Source: Clostridiales bacterium (GTDB lineage: Bacteria > Bacillota > Clostridia > Christensenellales > CAG-314). From it: a stretch of DNA of 14,765 nt. Under the pieces are notes generated by a model. It was given only the letters and a program-made list of their open reading frames with translations, was not told where the DNA came from and made no database searches. Shown in pieces: positions 7,714-14,765 of this stretch. A program made the position numbers and the translations under genes. The stretch covers positions 1 to 14,765 of the forward strand of contig DPQS01000058.1 of the NCBI GenBank assembly GCA_003537755.1, in the 5' to 3' direction. Position 1 is the stretch's first letter; every line of letters starts with the position of its first letter.

Positions 7714-10638
7714 TTAATCCAGTTTCAACGTCACAATTTCAAACGGCGACAGTTCAATCGTTGCTTTGCCGCTGTCCGACAACGTTTCAACCCGGTCCTC
7801 AAGGATATTTGTCAGCGTAATATTCGCGTATTTTTCCGACGAAACACAAACTTTTGCCCTTCCGCCCATGCTTTCGTACAGGCGCAGCACAATGCCGCCG
7901 TCTTCGCCCTGTTTGACAGTTTCCACCACCACAGCCTTGTCGCCATCAACAGCAAACGGGCTGACAAGATTTTTCCGTGTTGTAGCAACGGGCAGCATGT
8001 TGAAGTCGTAGCCTTGCTTAATCGTGTCAACGCCCAGCGCACCTTTGTGCGGATACAGCGCGTAGCGGAAACGACTTGTGCCGTTGTCGCCGCGAGCGTC
8101 GGGGTGAGTGCCGCTTTTGTGCAGCGTAATCCCCATTGTGCCGCCTGCTACCGACACTCCGTACTTGCTGTCGGAAAGCAGCGACAAACCGATGTTTTGC
8201 TCGGACAAATCCGTCCACTTGTGGGCGCACACTTCAAACCGCGCGTTGTCTTCCTTGCAGCAGGAAAGCGCGTTGCGTTCCACGTGCCCGAACTGCGTTT
8301 CGCAATTGTAGTGACGGGCAAACAGCGTTGTGTCGAAGCAGGTACGCGCCAGCATATGTTTGTCGGCAAATTCCAGTTTGTTGTCAAATTCCACCCTCGG
8401 GCTGTCCGCGCTGAAAATGATGTCGCGCGTAAGCGTGGATTTGTCGCTAAGCGCAAACGTAGCGCGGATGACAACCAGTTTGTCGGTACTCGCCACCACT
8501 TGTTGCCCGATAAACTTTGCCGAGTGTTCCTTCAGCACATAGTCGGCGTCGATGTCCCAGTTGTCATATATGTAGGGTACGTCCTCGGCAACGGTAACTC
8601 TGCCGAATGCGCCGTCTACAAGTTGTCTGCCGTTGTACACGAAAGACGTAATCACGCCGCAATGAACCGTAGCCGTGTAGTCGGGCGTTGCAACCGTGTC
8701 GCCGTCAAGCGACAATCTGCGTTCCGTCTTTATTTCCGTGCCGTAACCGTACGGGGCAAAATCATACAGCGACAGAACGTGCTTTTTGCCGTCAAGGTCA
8801 ACATATGTCTCGCCCTTGTTGCCGTCAAGTAAAGCCGTGCGGGCAAACCCAAGCGTGTTGAAGTAGCGCGTTTGTTTGCCGCTTCCCGCAACAATATTCT
8901 TCGCACTTTCCAACGCGGCTTGTTGCTCGGCAATAGCAATGTCCGTTGCTTCGGCGATGCAGGTGCCCGGCAAAATGTCGTGAAATTGATTGAGCATCAG
9001 TACGTCGTACAATTTGTCGGTCTGCGCCTTGTTGTCCTCGCCTGCAAATACCGACACCAGTTCGGCATTGTGCAACGCTTCTTCGAGGCGTCTGTTGTTT
9101 TGTTTAAGCGCGTGGTTTGTGGTAAACGTGCCGCGGTGCAATTCGAGATACAACTCTCCGTAGTAACATGGCAGTTGCTGCTTGCTTACTCGCTGCATAA
9201 ATTGCGAAACCGTCACGTGTCTGACGTCGGCAAAGCGGCAATTGTGTTCCGTATACACTGCCTGTTCCACCATATCGTCCGACGGACCTCCGCCGCCGTC
9301 GCCGAAACCGTAAGCCATCAGCGCACAGTTGCTTTCGCGTGCGTCGTGTACGTTTGCAAGGCGGTCGGCAACACTTTTGTCGTCAACCCACGTCTGAATA
9401 GTGTTGAAGTGCGTCGTGACCTTGCTGCCGTCGATGCCCTGCCACACAAAGGTTTCGTAGGGGAATGTGTTGGTGTCGTTCCAACTGAGTTTTGTGGTAA
9501 GAAAGTACTTTACGCCGCACTTGTTCATTATCTGCGGCAACGCAGCCGAGTATCCGAATGTGTCGGGCAGCCAGAACGTGTTCGACTCGTAGCCGAACTT
9601 TTCGCGCAGGTAGCGTTTGCCGCGCACAAACTGGCGACAAAAGGCTTCCGCTCCCGTAAGATTGCCGTCGCATTCCACCCACGTAGACCCGTTCGGTTCA
9701 ATACGTCCCTCGGCAATCAGTTTACTTACCTTTGCAAACAACTTCGGGTCGTCCTCTTCCACCCACCTGAGGTACAGCACGGTGGACAGGAAAAATTTGT
9801 AATCGGGATATCTTTCCAGCAGCGTCACGGCATTGGACAGCGTGCGCATAAGTTTGTGGCGCGTTTCTTCAACCTTCCACAGCCATGCAGTGTCCAGGTG
9901 ACTGTGCCCGATTACGCCGACGAAAGGCTTTTCGTCAATGCCGCGTTGCAAAAAGTCGTCTATTACTTCCGTTGCCTTTGTCAGCGCGTCATCGGTAAGC
10001 GAGGACGGTTCCATAGGCAAAATTTCAAACAGTCTGACGTACACCCTTTCAGCGGCGGCTGCGCCGAATGTATTTTTACCTTGCACGGCGTAATGTTTGT
10101 TAAGCAGGTCAAGTTTTTGACGGAATTTTACCAACGGCTGCCACACCGCAACCAAAGTAAGGCGTTTGTAGGGGCGGTCGGGGTAGTAGCCCTCCAGCGA
10201 GAAAGTGCTCGGCGCGTCGTAGGGCATGGTGCCCGGCATTGTGTGCGAGTAGTACGCTTCGACGTTTATGCGGTCGCCGTTTTTAATACCGTCAAGCGGC
10301 AACAGCCCGTGAATGCGAAAAATGCCGTCGCGTTCCTTTTCCACTTTGTCCACAAGTCCGATTTTGCGCCCGTTTACCGACACAAGGTGTTCGGTGCCAC
10401 CCGTTTCCGCAAGCAGACAGTAAAATTGATTTTCTTCAACCCCCTGCACTTCAAACCAAAAATCGGCATAGGTAAAATCGCTGCCCCACTGCAAACCGCC
10501 GTGCGCTTCCTGCGTGGAATTGTTAGTTGTGACAAAAACTTTTTGCGGCACTTCCTTCCGCACGACAAGTTGCCCGTACACATCGCCGAGGCGCATAACC
10601 TTGGCAACCAGCCTGTCCACTTGTTTACCTTGCAACAT
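7714..10638 (-). CDS. Alpha-mannosidase, glycoside hydrolase family 38 (cytoplasmic)
   Basis: This 974-aa class II alpha-mannosidase has no signal peptide, so it should trim mannosides or glycans already imported. An N-terminal beta-rich domain fills residues 1-235. The catalytic domain starts with GHSHLDTAWLWK (244-255) and contains WLPDTFGYSAALPQI (356-370) and LNQFHDILPGTC (549-560). By comparison with Golgi mannosidase II the zinc ligands are His247, Asp249, Asp359 (also the nucleophile) and His553, all present. The C-terminal beta domains include the typical YDNWDIDADY block and end in beta-strand-rich sequence; the length is normal for bacterial GH38. The ATG (10636-10638) follows the RpiR stop by 14 nt, with GGGAG about 8 nt upstream, so the two genes form one operon ended by the terminator at 7590-7626. 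Linkage specificity (alpha-1,2, 1,3 or 1,6) cannot be read from sequence. Confidence 0.95.
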   Translation of the reverse strand: MLQGKQVDRLVAKVMRLGDVYGQLVVRKEVPQKVFVTTNNSTQEAHGGLQWGSDFTYADFWFEVQGVEENQFYCLLAETGGTEHLVSVNGRKIGLVDKVEKERDGIFRIHGLLPLDGIKNGDRINVEAYYSHTMPGTMPYDAPSTFSLEGYYPDRPYKRLTLVAVWQPLVKFRQKLDLLNKHYAVQGKNTFGAAAAERVYVRLFEILPMEPSSLTDDALTKATEVIDDFLQRGIDEKPFVGVIGHSHLDTAWLWKVEETRHKLMRTLSNAVTLLERYPDYKFFLSTVLYLRWVEEDDPKLFAKVSKLIAEGRIEPNGSTWVECDGNLTGAEAFCRQFVRGKRYLREKFGYESNTFWLPDTFGYSAALPQIMNKCGVKYFLTTKLSWNDTNTFPYETFVWQGIDGSKVTTHFNTIQTWVDDKSVADRLANVHDARESNCALMAYGFGDGGGGPSDDMVEQAVYTEHNCRFADVRHVTVSQFMQRVSKQQLPCYYGELYLELHRGTFTTNHALKQNNRRLEEALHNAELVSVFAGEDNKAQTDKLYDVLMLNQFHDILPGTCIAEATDIAIAEQQAALESAKNIVAGSGKQTRYFNTLGFARTALLDGNKGETYVDLDGKKHVLSLYDFAPYGYGTEIKTERRLSLDGDTVATPDYTATVHCGVITSFVYNGRQLVDGAFGRVTVAEDVPYIYDNWDIDADYVLKEHSAKFIGQQVVASTDKLVVIRATFALSDKSTLTRDIIFSADSPRVEFDNKLEFADKHMLARTCFDTTLFARHYNCETQFGHVERNALSCCKEDNARFEVCAHKWTDLSEQNIGLSLLSDSKYGVSVAGGTMGITLHKSGTHPDARGDNGTSRFRYALYPHKGALGVDTIKQGYDFNMLPVATTRKNLVSPFAVDGDKAVVVETVKQGEDGGIVLRLYESMGGRAKVCVSSEKYANITLTNILEDRVETLSDSGKATIELSPFEIVTLKLD

Positions 10639-10652
10639 TCAGTATTCTCCCG

Positions 10653-11474
10653 TCAGATTGATTTGTTTGCAACGGCACCTGCCGCACGCAAAGTACGGTT
10701 GTACGCATCCTCGCCGAGTTTTTCGTAGATGGCGTTGTACAACACGTTGATGATAAATGAAATTGAAACTATGGTAGACACCGAACCGCCCTCGTAGGCT
10801 GCCTCGCGGCGGGTACTGTTGAGGACGTAATCGGCGTATTTGGTAAGGGGAGAATGGTCGTAACATGTGATGACAATGATTTTTACACCGTTGCGACGGG
10901 CGATTTCCGCCACGTCGATGATATCCTTGGTGCTGCCCGAAACACTTATCAGTATTACGACGTCGGTACTTGTCATGTTACCGATTATCATTGCCTGCAG
11001 GTGCGGATCCGGCGTTACGGTGACGTTTATGCCGATACGGGCAAGCACGTTGCCGAATTCCGTTGCAGTGATGGACGAATTGCCCACACCGAACGCGCCT
11101 ATGTGTCTGGCGTTGATAAGCAGGTCGGCAATCTGCAGACACTCGTCGTAGTCGATGCTGCGCGAGGTTTCGTCTATGGCGTCGGTCATTTTGAGCGCAA
11201 GTTTGCGCACCACGCTGTTGTTTGAGGTATCTTCCTGTATGCCGAGTTCCTTGCTGAGACTCAGTTTGAAGTCCTGAAAACCGTTGTAACCGAGTTTTTT
11301 GCAAAAACGCACTATTGTGGCTTCGGCGACTTTAAGTTTTGCCGACAATTCGGTGATGGACAGATAAATGAGCTCGTCCCCGTTGATTTTCATCAGCCCT
11401 TCGATGAGTTTTTTTTCTGTCTTGGTCGCCACTTCTTTTATCGCAAGTACTCTGTCAAATGTCTTTCCTACCAT
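10653..11474 (-). CDS. RpiR/MurR-family transcriptional regulator (HTH + SIS)
   Basis: This 273-aa regulator has an N-terminal HTH_6 domain (residues about 1-77; helix-turn-helix around LSITELSAKLKVAEATIVRF, then KKLGYNGFQDFKLSL) and a C-terminal sugar-isomerase (SIS) domain (about 105-245). Phosphosugar-binding segments are visible at GAFGVGNSS (127-135) and SVSGSTKDI (178-186). Members sense a phosphorylated sugar and switch catabolic operons. The ATG at 11472-11474 has AGGGAG 8 nt upstream and a consensus promoter. It leads the GH38 operon and probably also controls the nanE operon, since TGAAA/TTTCA repeats occur at both promoters. The effector is unknown; ManNAc-6-P, GlcNAc-6-P or mannose-6-P would fit the neighbours. 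Confidence 0.93.
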   Translation of the reverse strand: MVGKTFDRVLAIKEVATKTEKKLIEGLMKINGDELIYLSITELSAKLKVAEATIVRFCKKLGYNGFQDFKLSLSKELGIQEDTSNNSVVRKLALKMTDAIDETSRSIDYDECLQIADLLINARHIGAFGVGNSSITATEFGNVLARIGINVTVTPDPHLQAMIIGNMTSTDVVILISVSGSTKDIIDVAEIARRNGVKIIVITCYDHSPLTKYADYVLNSTRREAAYEGGSVSTIVSISFIINVLYNAIYEKLGEDAYNRTLRAAGAVANKSI

Positions 11475-11530
11475 TGTTTACACTCCCTGTGATTTTTTTT
11501 GTGCATTTTTGCCGCATTTGATTTTTTTTG

Positions 11531-11559
11531 ATTATATCACCTGTTTGCCTTATTGTCAA
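11531..11559 (-). promoter_or_regulatory. Full-consensus sigma-A promoter of the rpiR-GH38 operon
   Basis: On the minus strand TTGACA (11554-11559), a 17-bp spacer and TATAAT (11531-11536) match the consensus at all twelve positions. The start near 11524 gives a leader of about 50 nt to the rpiR ATG. So strong a core promoter implies repression under non-inducing conditions. Confidence 0.88.
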
Positions 11560-11563
11560 TTTG

Positions 11564-11578
11564 TGAAACAATTTTTCA
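11564..11578. promoter_or_regulatory. Candidate RpiR operator (TGAAA-N5-TTTCA)
   Basis: A perfect 5-bp inverted repeat, TGAAA (11564-11568) and TTTCA (11574-11578) with a 5-nt spacer, lies 4 bp upstream of the rpiR -35. The position suits autoregulation. The link to the RpiR protein is inferred from location and from a one-mismatch copy at the nanE promoter. Confidence 0.4.
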
Positions 11579-11742
11579 TTTTACGGCATTTTTTACGATA
11601 CATATTTTCAATAAAGGCGCGGCGACGGATAGGGGAATTGCATTCATTTAATAATTCTTACATAATAAAAATATCTCTTTATTTTATGCGGCGCTGGCAA
11701 ACACGAGTATGGACGCAGAGAAATATTTTCAGAAAAATCACA
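11579..11742. other. Intergenic stretch at the compositional boundary, no gene seen
   Basis: Between the rpiR operator and the terminator of the helicase gene I find no frame with an RBS or protein-like composition on either strand. The sequence is mostly AT-rich with short GC-rich patches near 11617-11630 and 11688-11700. The GC-richer catabolic locus gives way to the AT-rich accessory stretch here. Confidence 0.5.
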
Positions 11743-11782
11743 CAAAAAAATACAAGGCTCGAATTCATTTTCAAGCCTTGTA
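11743..11782 (-). terminator. Rho-independent terminator of the nuclease-helicase transcript
   Basis: On the minus strand TACAAGGCT (11774-11782) pairs perfectly with AGCCTTGTA (11751-11759) across a 14-nt loop, followed by a run of seven T (11744-11750). It lies about 200 nt after the stop of the helicase gene; the interval has no supported gene and would be a long 3' untranslated region. Confidence 0.82.
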
Positions 11783-11982
11783 AAAATTAGTATATTGCTT
11801 TGATTTTAATAACCATTTTATATATGAGCAATTATTTAGTCTATTGATATTTAGACAAAATAATTCTACCCTTGTTAGTCATATCAATCAAAGGCGCACG
11901 TTTCCTTCTTCGGCAAATGGACTGGGTACAAAGGTTGAATTTTACAAAACGATACAATCCTACACTTATTTCCAAACCGTGT

Positions 11983-13479
11983 TTACGTATTTTTCATCAG
12001 TGGCAACACCTTGCTCAATACGTCTTTTGTCGTGACTATAACTGCGATTCGACTTCTGACCCTTGTCAGTCCCTGATAAAGCAGTTTTTCAAAAATATAA
12101 TCCGGATTGGGATGGCACGTCGCTTTCAACACCCCATCGGAATTATAATAAAAATGCTCGTCCAGAATCATACATACGCTGTCAAATTCTTGTCCTATAA
12201 CATTGTGGGTATTGTACTCGTCCTCCTGGTAGTCCATTGCCCAGTTGTACATCGATGGCGTATAGGAAATAAACGTATAACCCTCGTTTTTCAGTTTTTT
12301 AGCACGTTCCACCGCTTTAATTTTATCAGGTTCGAAAATCACCCGAGCACCGGGAAACGTGTATTCTTTCGGTCGAAATTTAGAAAGATCACGCAGACAA
12401 GTTATAAAAAGCAGCAACTCTTTGTTTGTTCTTATCGCTCCTTTTAGTTTATATTCTTCGCAACACCTTTCTTCTATTTTTTGTGCGATGTTTCGTTCTT
12501 CTTCCGACTTCGACAATGTCTGACTGTCATCGAATGAAAATATGCCTACGGCAGAACAATCTTCTGTCACTTCGATAATTTTTTCATATACATTTTTGTG
12601 CAATCTTTGCGCTTCGTCAACCACTATAATATCAACATCGTCGACATCATAAGACTTAAAACCTTTTGCAGACAAAACTCTAAGATTGTCCACTTTATCT
12701 TCTATAGCAAAATGTCCTTCGCAAAGTATTCCGCTATGCACAATAAGTACATTATAACCGTTTTGGGCAAATGTACACGCAATGTCATAAACCAACAACG
12801 TTTTACCTGTACCGGGACCTCCGGTTATGCCCACGAAGAATTCTTTTTCCTCAGTCTTAGCCAGTGTCAGAATTTTCTTTTTGATATTTTCCTGATGCTC
12901 GGTCAGAAGGTAATCATGCGTCAAAAATCTATCCGGTGCATTTAACGGAGAAATTAAAATGTTTTCGGGAGAAAATACCCCATCGAGGTCCAACGCTTCA
13001 TCGTCGCTTTCCTCCATCGACTTCAAAATAGCCTCCAGCGTGTCGAACTCGCACTTCCCCAGGTGATCGTCCTCATCAAGAAACCAAAGTTTATTTGTTT
13101 CTTCCACATAGGTAAACAAAAACAAGTTACTTTTGTTAAGCAAACGTAAGTAATGCTTATTGCTAAGCAATTGAGTTTTTATTTTTTCGGGAGAAACATT
13201 TTTACTTTTCAATTCAATATCCAAACATGTTGTTTCTGTAATTTTTAACAAATCAAATTCTCTGTTAAGTTGCAACACATCGTAATCGAAAATAAATCCG
13301 TCAAGTTTCAGATTTTCGGAATGCAACTCTTGCAACAACGACGATATGGTTTCGATTTCCTGATGCCGGTACTGCTTTGCATTGCCTAAACCACAAATAT
13401 ATCTTATGTATTTTTCCTACAATACGGCATCGTCAACCAACTGCACCATATCATACAGCGAAACGAGTTTGTTTTTCAT
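11983..13479 (-). CDS. PD-(D/E)XK-like nuclease fused to SF1/DUF2075 helicase-ATPase, with an in-frame TAG at codon 21
   Basis: Positions are counted from the ATG at 13477-13479. The strong RBS (AGGAG, 7 nt upstream) and protein-like residues MKNKLVSLYDMVQLVDDAVL are followed by TAG (13417-13419); the same frame then stays open to TAA, 498 codons in all. Residues about 60-140 look like a restriction-enzyme-fold nuclease: REFDLLKI (Asp76) and DIELK (Glu89, Lys91). The helicase part shows HQ (195-196), Walker A GGPGTGKT (220-227), Walker B IIVVDEAQR (284-292), motif III FSFDDSQ (315-321), a motif V-like IGQEFDSV (428-435) and motif VI LTRVRSR (471-477). Nuclease-SF1 fusions often act in phage defence or DNA processing. 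Without readthrough, translation would need an internal start such as TTG at 13338 (451 aa), which has no RBS. It could be a nonsense mutant, a recoded gene or a sequencing error. GC is lower than in the catabolic operons. Confidence 0.75.
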
Positions 13480-13485
13480 AGTTTT

Positions 13486-13491
13486 TCTCCT
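13486..13491 (-). promoter_or_regulatory. Ribosome binding site placing the nuclease-helicase start at 13479
   Basis: AGGAGA on the minus strand with AGGAG 7 nt before ATG (13477-13479) is the best ribosome binding site around this gene. It argues that translation starts upstream of the in-frame TAG and not at the TTG codon 141 nt downstream. Confidence 0.7.
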
Positions 13492-13507
13492 GATTCAAAT
13501 AAAGACA

Positions 13508-13545
13508 AAGCCTGAATCGAACACCGAAACGTTCTATTCAGGCTT
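13508..13545 (-). terminator. Hairpin before the nuclease-helicase gene, probable terminator or leader attenuator
   Basis: AAGCCTGAAT and ATTCAGGCTT form a perfect 10-bp stem. Inside, GAACG/TGTTC adds five pairs around a six-base loop (TTTCGG). On the minus strand it is followed by a T-rich tail (TTTGTCTTTATTT). It fits a terminator for the upstream fragments. Since only about 28 nt separate it from the next ATG and I see no promoter between, it may also act as an attenuator in that gene's leader. Confidence 0.6.
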
Positions 13546-13585
13546 ATCTGGCGAAGCGTTAGTAACGTAAATCGAATTTTAATTG

Positions 13586-13909
13586 TTATAACGAATAAAC
13601 AATTTTTATCCAAGTTTTTACGATAGGTTCTGTATAGTAAAACTTTCCGCTTTGGTGCATAATGCCATTTCTTGCTTTTCTTAAATTGTGAAGCATTTTA
13701 CACTCAAAATCACTAATTGTATTTAGGTTATGGGCTTTATCAATCATATCAATTAAGTCCATATTTTGTTCCGCAAATTTATCTTTTAATTTGCGTTCCA
13801 AAACCATTGTCAAGTTGACAATTACATACTCTAACTTTCCTTCTTCCAAACTCTTTAGCAGAATATCTTTTGAAACATTATTACATATCATTAAACATAT
13901 TATCGGCAT
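13586..13909 (-). pseudogene. HEPN-like (DUF4145-type) domain fragment lacking a proper 5' end
   Basis: A 107-aa open frame whose residues about 14-107 form an all-helical domain: SLEEGKLEYVIVNLTMVLER, DLIDMIDKAHNL, then LHNLRKARNGIMH. RNGIMH (80-85) matches the HEPN Rx4H motif found in many RNase toxins and in DUF4145-like proteins. The first ATG (13907-13909) has no RBS, its first 12 residues are unlike a domain start, and the frame just upstream hits a TGA, so it is probably the 3' part of a broken gene. The HEPN-type helices themselves look intact, so a functional small protein from an internal start cannot be excluded. It lies between the repeat-protein gene and the hairpin, all in the same direction. 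Confidence 0.5.
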
Positions 13910-14009
13910 TAGTGTTTTGCGATTTGCAAATCAGTAACGCCAAATTTCATTCTATGTATTGTGCGGTTTCAAATATTTCGCCAAATAAATTGTATAATTC
14001 ATTTATCAT
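13881..14009 (-). pseudogene. Remnant of a small gene with an internal TGA
   Basis: From ATG 14007-14009, 17 nt after the stop of the repeat-protein gene, the frame reads MINELYNLFGEIFETAQYIE, then TGA (codon 21), then NLALLICKS and on to TAA at 13881-13883. Sequence on both sides of the TGA is helical and protein-like, and TGG-to-TGA is the simplest change (IEWNLALLI). The C-terminus overlaps the HEPN-like frame in another phase. Either one gene suffered a nonsense change plus a frameshift, or two gene pieces were joined by deletion. I cannot name the family. Confidence 0.35.
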
Positions 14010-14025
14010 AATTATTTCAGACCCA

Positions 14026-14643
14026 CTATTTTCCACTAATCAATTTTATGCTATGTGCCGCATTTATAACAATCTTTTTAGCACAATTAACATCGCCATA
14101 AAATGCTCCAATTGCTTTTACTGTTCCATAAGTAGAAGTGCAATCAACATTCACGAGTTGATTGCCATTATATTTAATCTTTACTCCGTCATACTTTGAT
14201 TCAATATCAATTTTACTAAACTCATTTACTTCGACACAAACATTGTGTGCGGCACTGATAATAAGGTTGTCTATGGTAGATTGCATAATATGAACAGAAT
14301 CATATTCGCTTGATATTTCACATTCATTGATTTGTGAATTTTCAATTGTTACATTATGCGCCGCCGAAATAGTAAGTTGATTACAAGTTAAGCCATCGCA
14401 TTTAACGGAATCATATGTTGTATCTATTTCCACTGTATCAAGAGATACTTGCGGAAGAGCCAAAGTTATGCTGTCGTTGTCTGACACAATGTATAATGTG
14501 TCATTATTTACAGAAAATTTCGCATTGCATTTTACAGCCAGCCCTCTTTTGATAGTTATGTTATGTGCTGCTTCAAGATGAATAGAGCGGAAACCCACAT
14601 CAGTATTTTGTGTATTGACATTTTCTATCGTTTCTTTATTCAT
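14026..14643 (-). CDS. Repetitive beta-solenoid-like protein with alternating AAHN and YDSV rungs
   Basis: This 205-aa protein has no signal peptide or membrane segment. Two motifs alternate: (A/N)AAHN-type turns (AAHN 25-28, 94-97, 131-134, AAHS 195-198) and YDSV-type turns (YDSV 77-80, 114-117, YDGV 151-154, YGTV 172-175). In the central part spacing alternates 17 and 20 residues, a 37-residue double rung of short beta strands, as expected of a right-handed beta-helix; DUF4097/DUF2807 adhesin-like proteins are the nearest known type. I chose ATG 14641-14643 with AAAGGGAA about 10 nt upstream; a TTG seven codons earlier has no RBS. It has its own promoter (14681-14709). It ends with TAG, followed two codons later by TGA. 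Function unknown; lack of export argues against a surface adhesin. Confidence 0.72.
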   Translation of the reverse strand: MNKETIENVNTQNTDVGFRSIHLEAAHNITIKRGLAVKCNAKFSVNNDTLYIVSDNDSITLALPQVSLDTVEIDTTYDSVKCDGLTCNQLTISAAHNVTIENSQINECEISSEYDSVHIMQSTIDNLIISAAHNVCVEVNEFSKIDIESKYDGVKIKYNGNQLVNVDCTSTYGTVKAIGAFYGDVNCAKKIVINAAHSIKLISGK

Positions 14644-14680
14644 TTGATAAAATTCCCTTTGCAAAATTTAAGATAAAATA

Positions 14681-14709
14681 ATTATAGCACAAATAAACAT
14701 AATTTTCAA
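14681..14709 (-). promoter_or_regulatory. Sigma-A-type promoter of the repeat-protein gene
   Basis: On the minus strand -35 TTGAAA (14704-14709), a 17-bp spacer and a perfect -10 TATAAT (14681-14686) lie about 31 nt upstream of the start codon once the start point near 14674 is placed. The downstream remnants may be on the same transcript. Confidence 0.75.
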
Positions 14710-14765
14710 GTATATTAGATATGCAAAACAATGCGTTGGCACTTTGGCGGGTGCTTGACTATACA

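Noticed and set aside
8872..10728. Plus-strand open frame of 618 codons opposite the GH38 gene
   Set aside because: It is antisense to a secure GH38 gene with all zinc ligands and has no motif, RBS or sensible composition of its own.
11841..11993. 51-codon open minus frame just after the nuclease-helicase stop, ending MTNKGRIILSKYQ
   Set aside because: It has no upstream start or RBS and follows two TGA codons. It may be an old remnant or chance in the 3' untranslated region.
14722..14765. Sixteen open minus-strand codons at the right edge (ending RIVLHI)
   Set aside because: Too short to call as a gene end; a second frame there is also open and nothing is recognisable.
1..14765. CRISPR arrays, tRNA or rRNA genes, insertion sequences
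   Set aside because: I saw no regularly spaced direct repeats, cloverleaf-like segments, conserved rRNA blocks, transposase frames or terminal inverted repeats.

Overview
The window looks like a chromosomal segment of a Bacillota (Clostridia-like) bacterium. It carries Gram-positive style signal and membrane-anchor sequences, consensus sigma-A promoters with 17-bp spacers, AGGAG-type ribosome binding sites, tight operons with ATGA overlaps, and U-tailed terminators. No marker allows a genus to be named. Nearly all genes lie on the minus strand, so the genetic order runs from high to low coordinates.

Left two thirds (about 1-11,560): a moderately GC-rich sugar-utilisation locus made of two co-directional operons. 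Operon A (promoter 11531-11559, terminator 7590-7626) encodes an RpiR/MurR-type sugar-phosphate-sensing regulator followed by a cytoplasmic GH38 alpha-mannosidase. Operon B (promoter 7276-7304) encodes NanE (ManNAc-6-phosphate 2-epimerase), a cytoplasmic DUF4127 protein, and two secreted, C-terminally anchored GHL10 (DUF187, DigH/YngK-type) glycoside hydrolase-like proteins, with ATGA or near-zero spacing throughout. TGAAA/TTTCA inverted repeats just upstream of both -35 elements suggest that one regulator controls both operons. The inferred role is surface cleavage of an amino-sugar or mannose-containing glycan, uptake by a transporter outside the window, intracellular trimming by GH38 and perhaps DUF4127, and entry of ManNAc-6-P into GlcNAc-6-P metabolism through NanE. 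The last codons of an unidentified plus-strand gene converge on operon B at 1-161.

Right third (about 11,560-14,765): a clearly AT-richer accessory stretch. In transcription order it holds an intact protein with alternating beta-solenoid-like repeats (own promoter at 14681-14709), two decayed fragments including an HEPN-like piece, a hairpin, and a PD-(D/E)XK nuclease fused to a DUF2075-type SF1 helicase/ATPase. That last gene has a strong RBS and a coding-like N-terminus but is interrupted by an in-frame TAG at codon 21. A strong terminator (11743-11782) closes the stretch. It looks like a small horizontally acquired, possibly defence-related cassette that is partly decaying, or in which stop-codon readthrough occurs.

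The strongest leads are the TAG-interrupted nuclease-helicase, the DUF4127-NanE-GHL10-GHL10 operon whose DUF4127 step is not biochemically assigned as far as I know, and the alternating-repeat protein.
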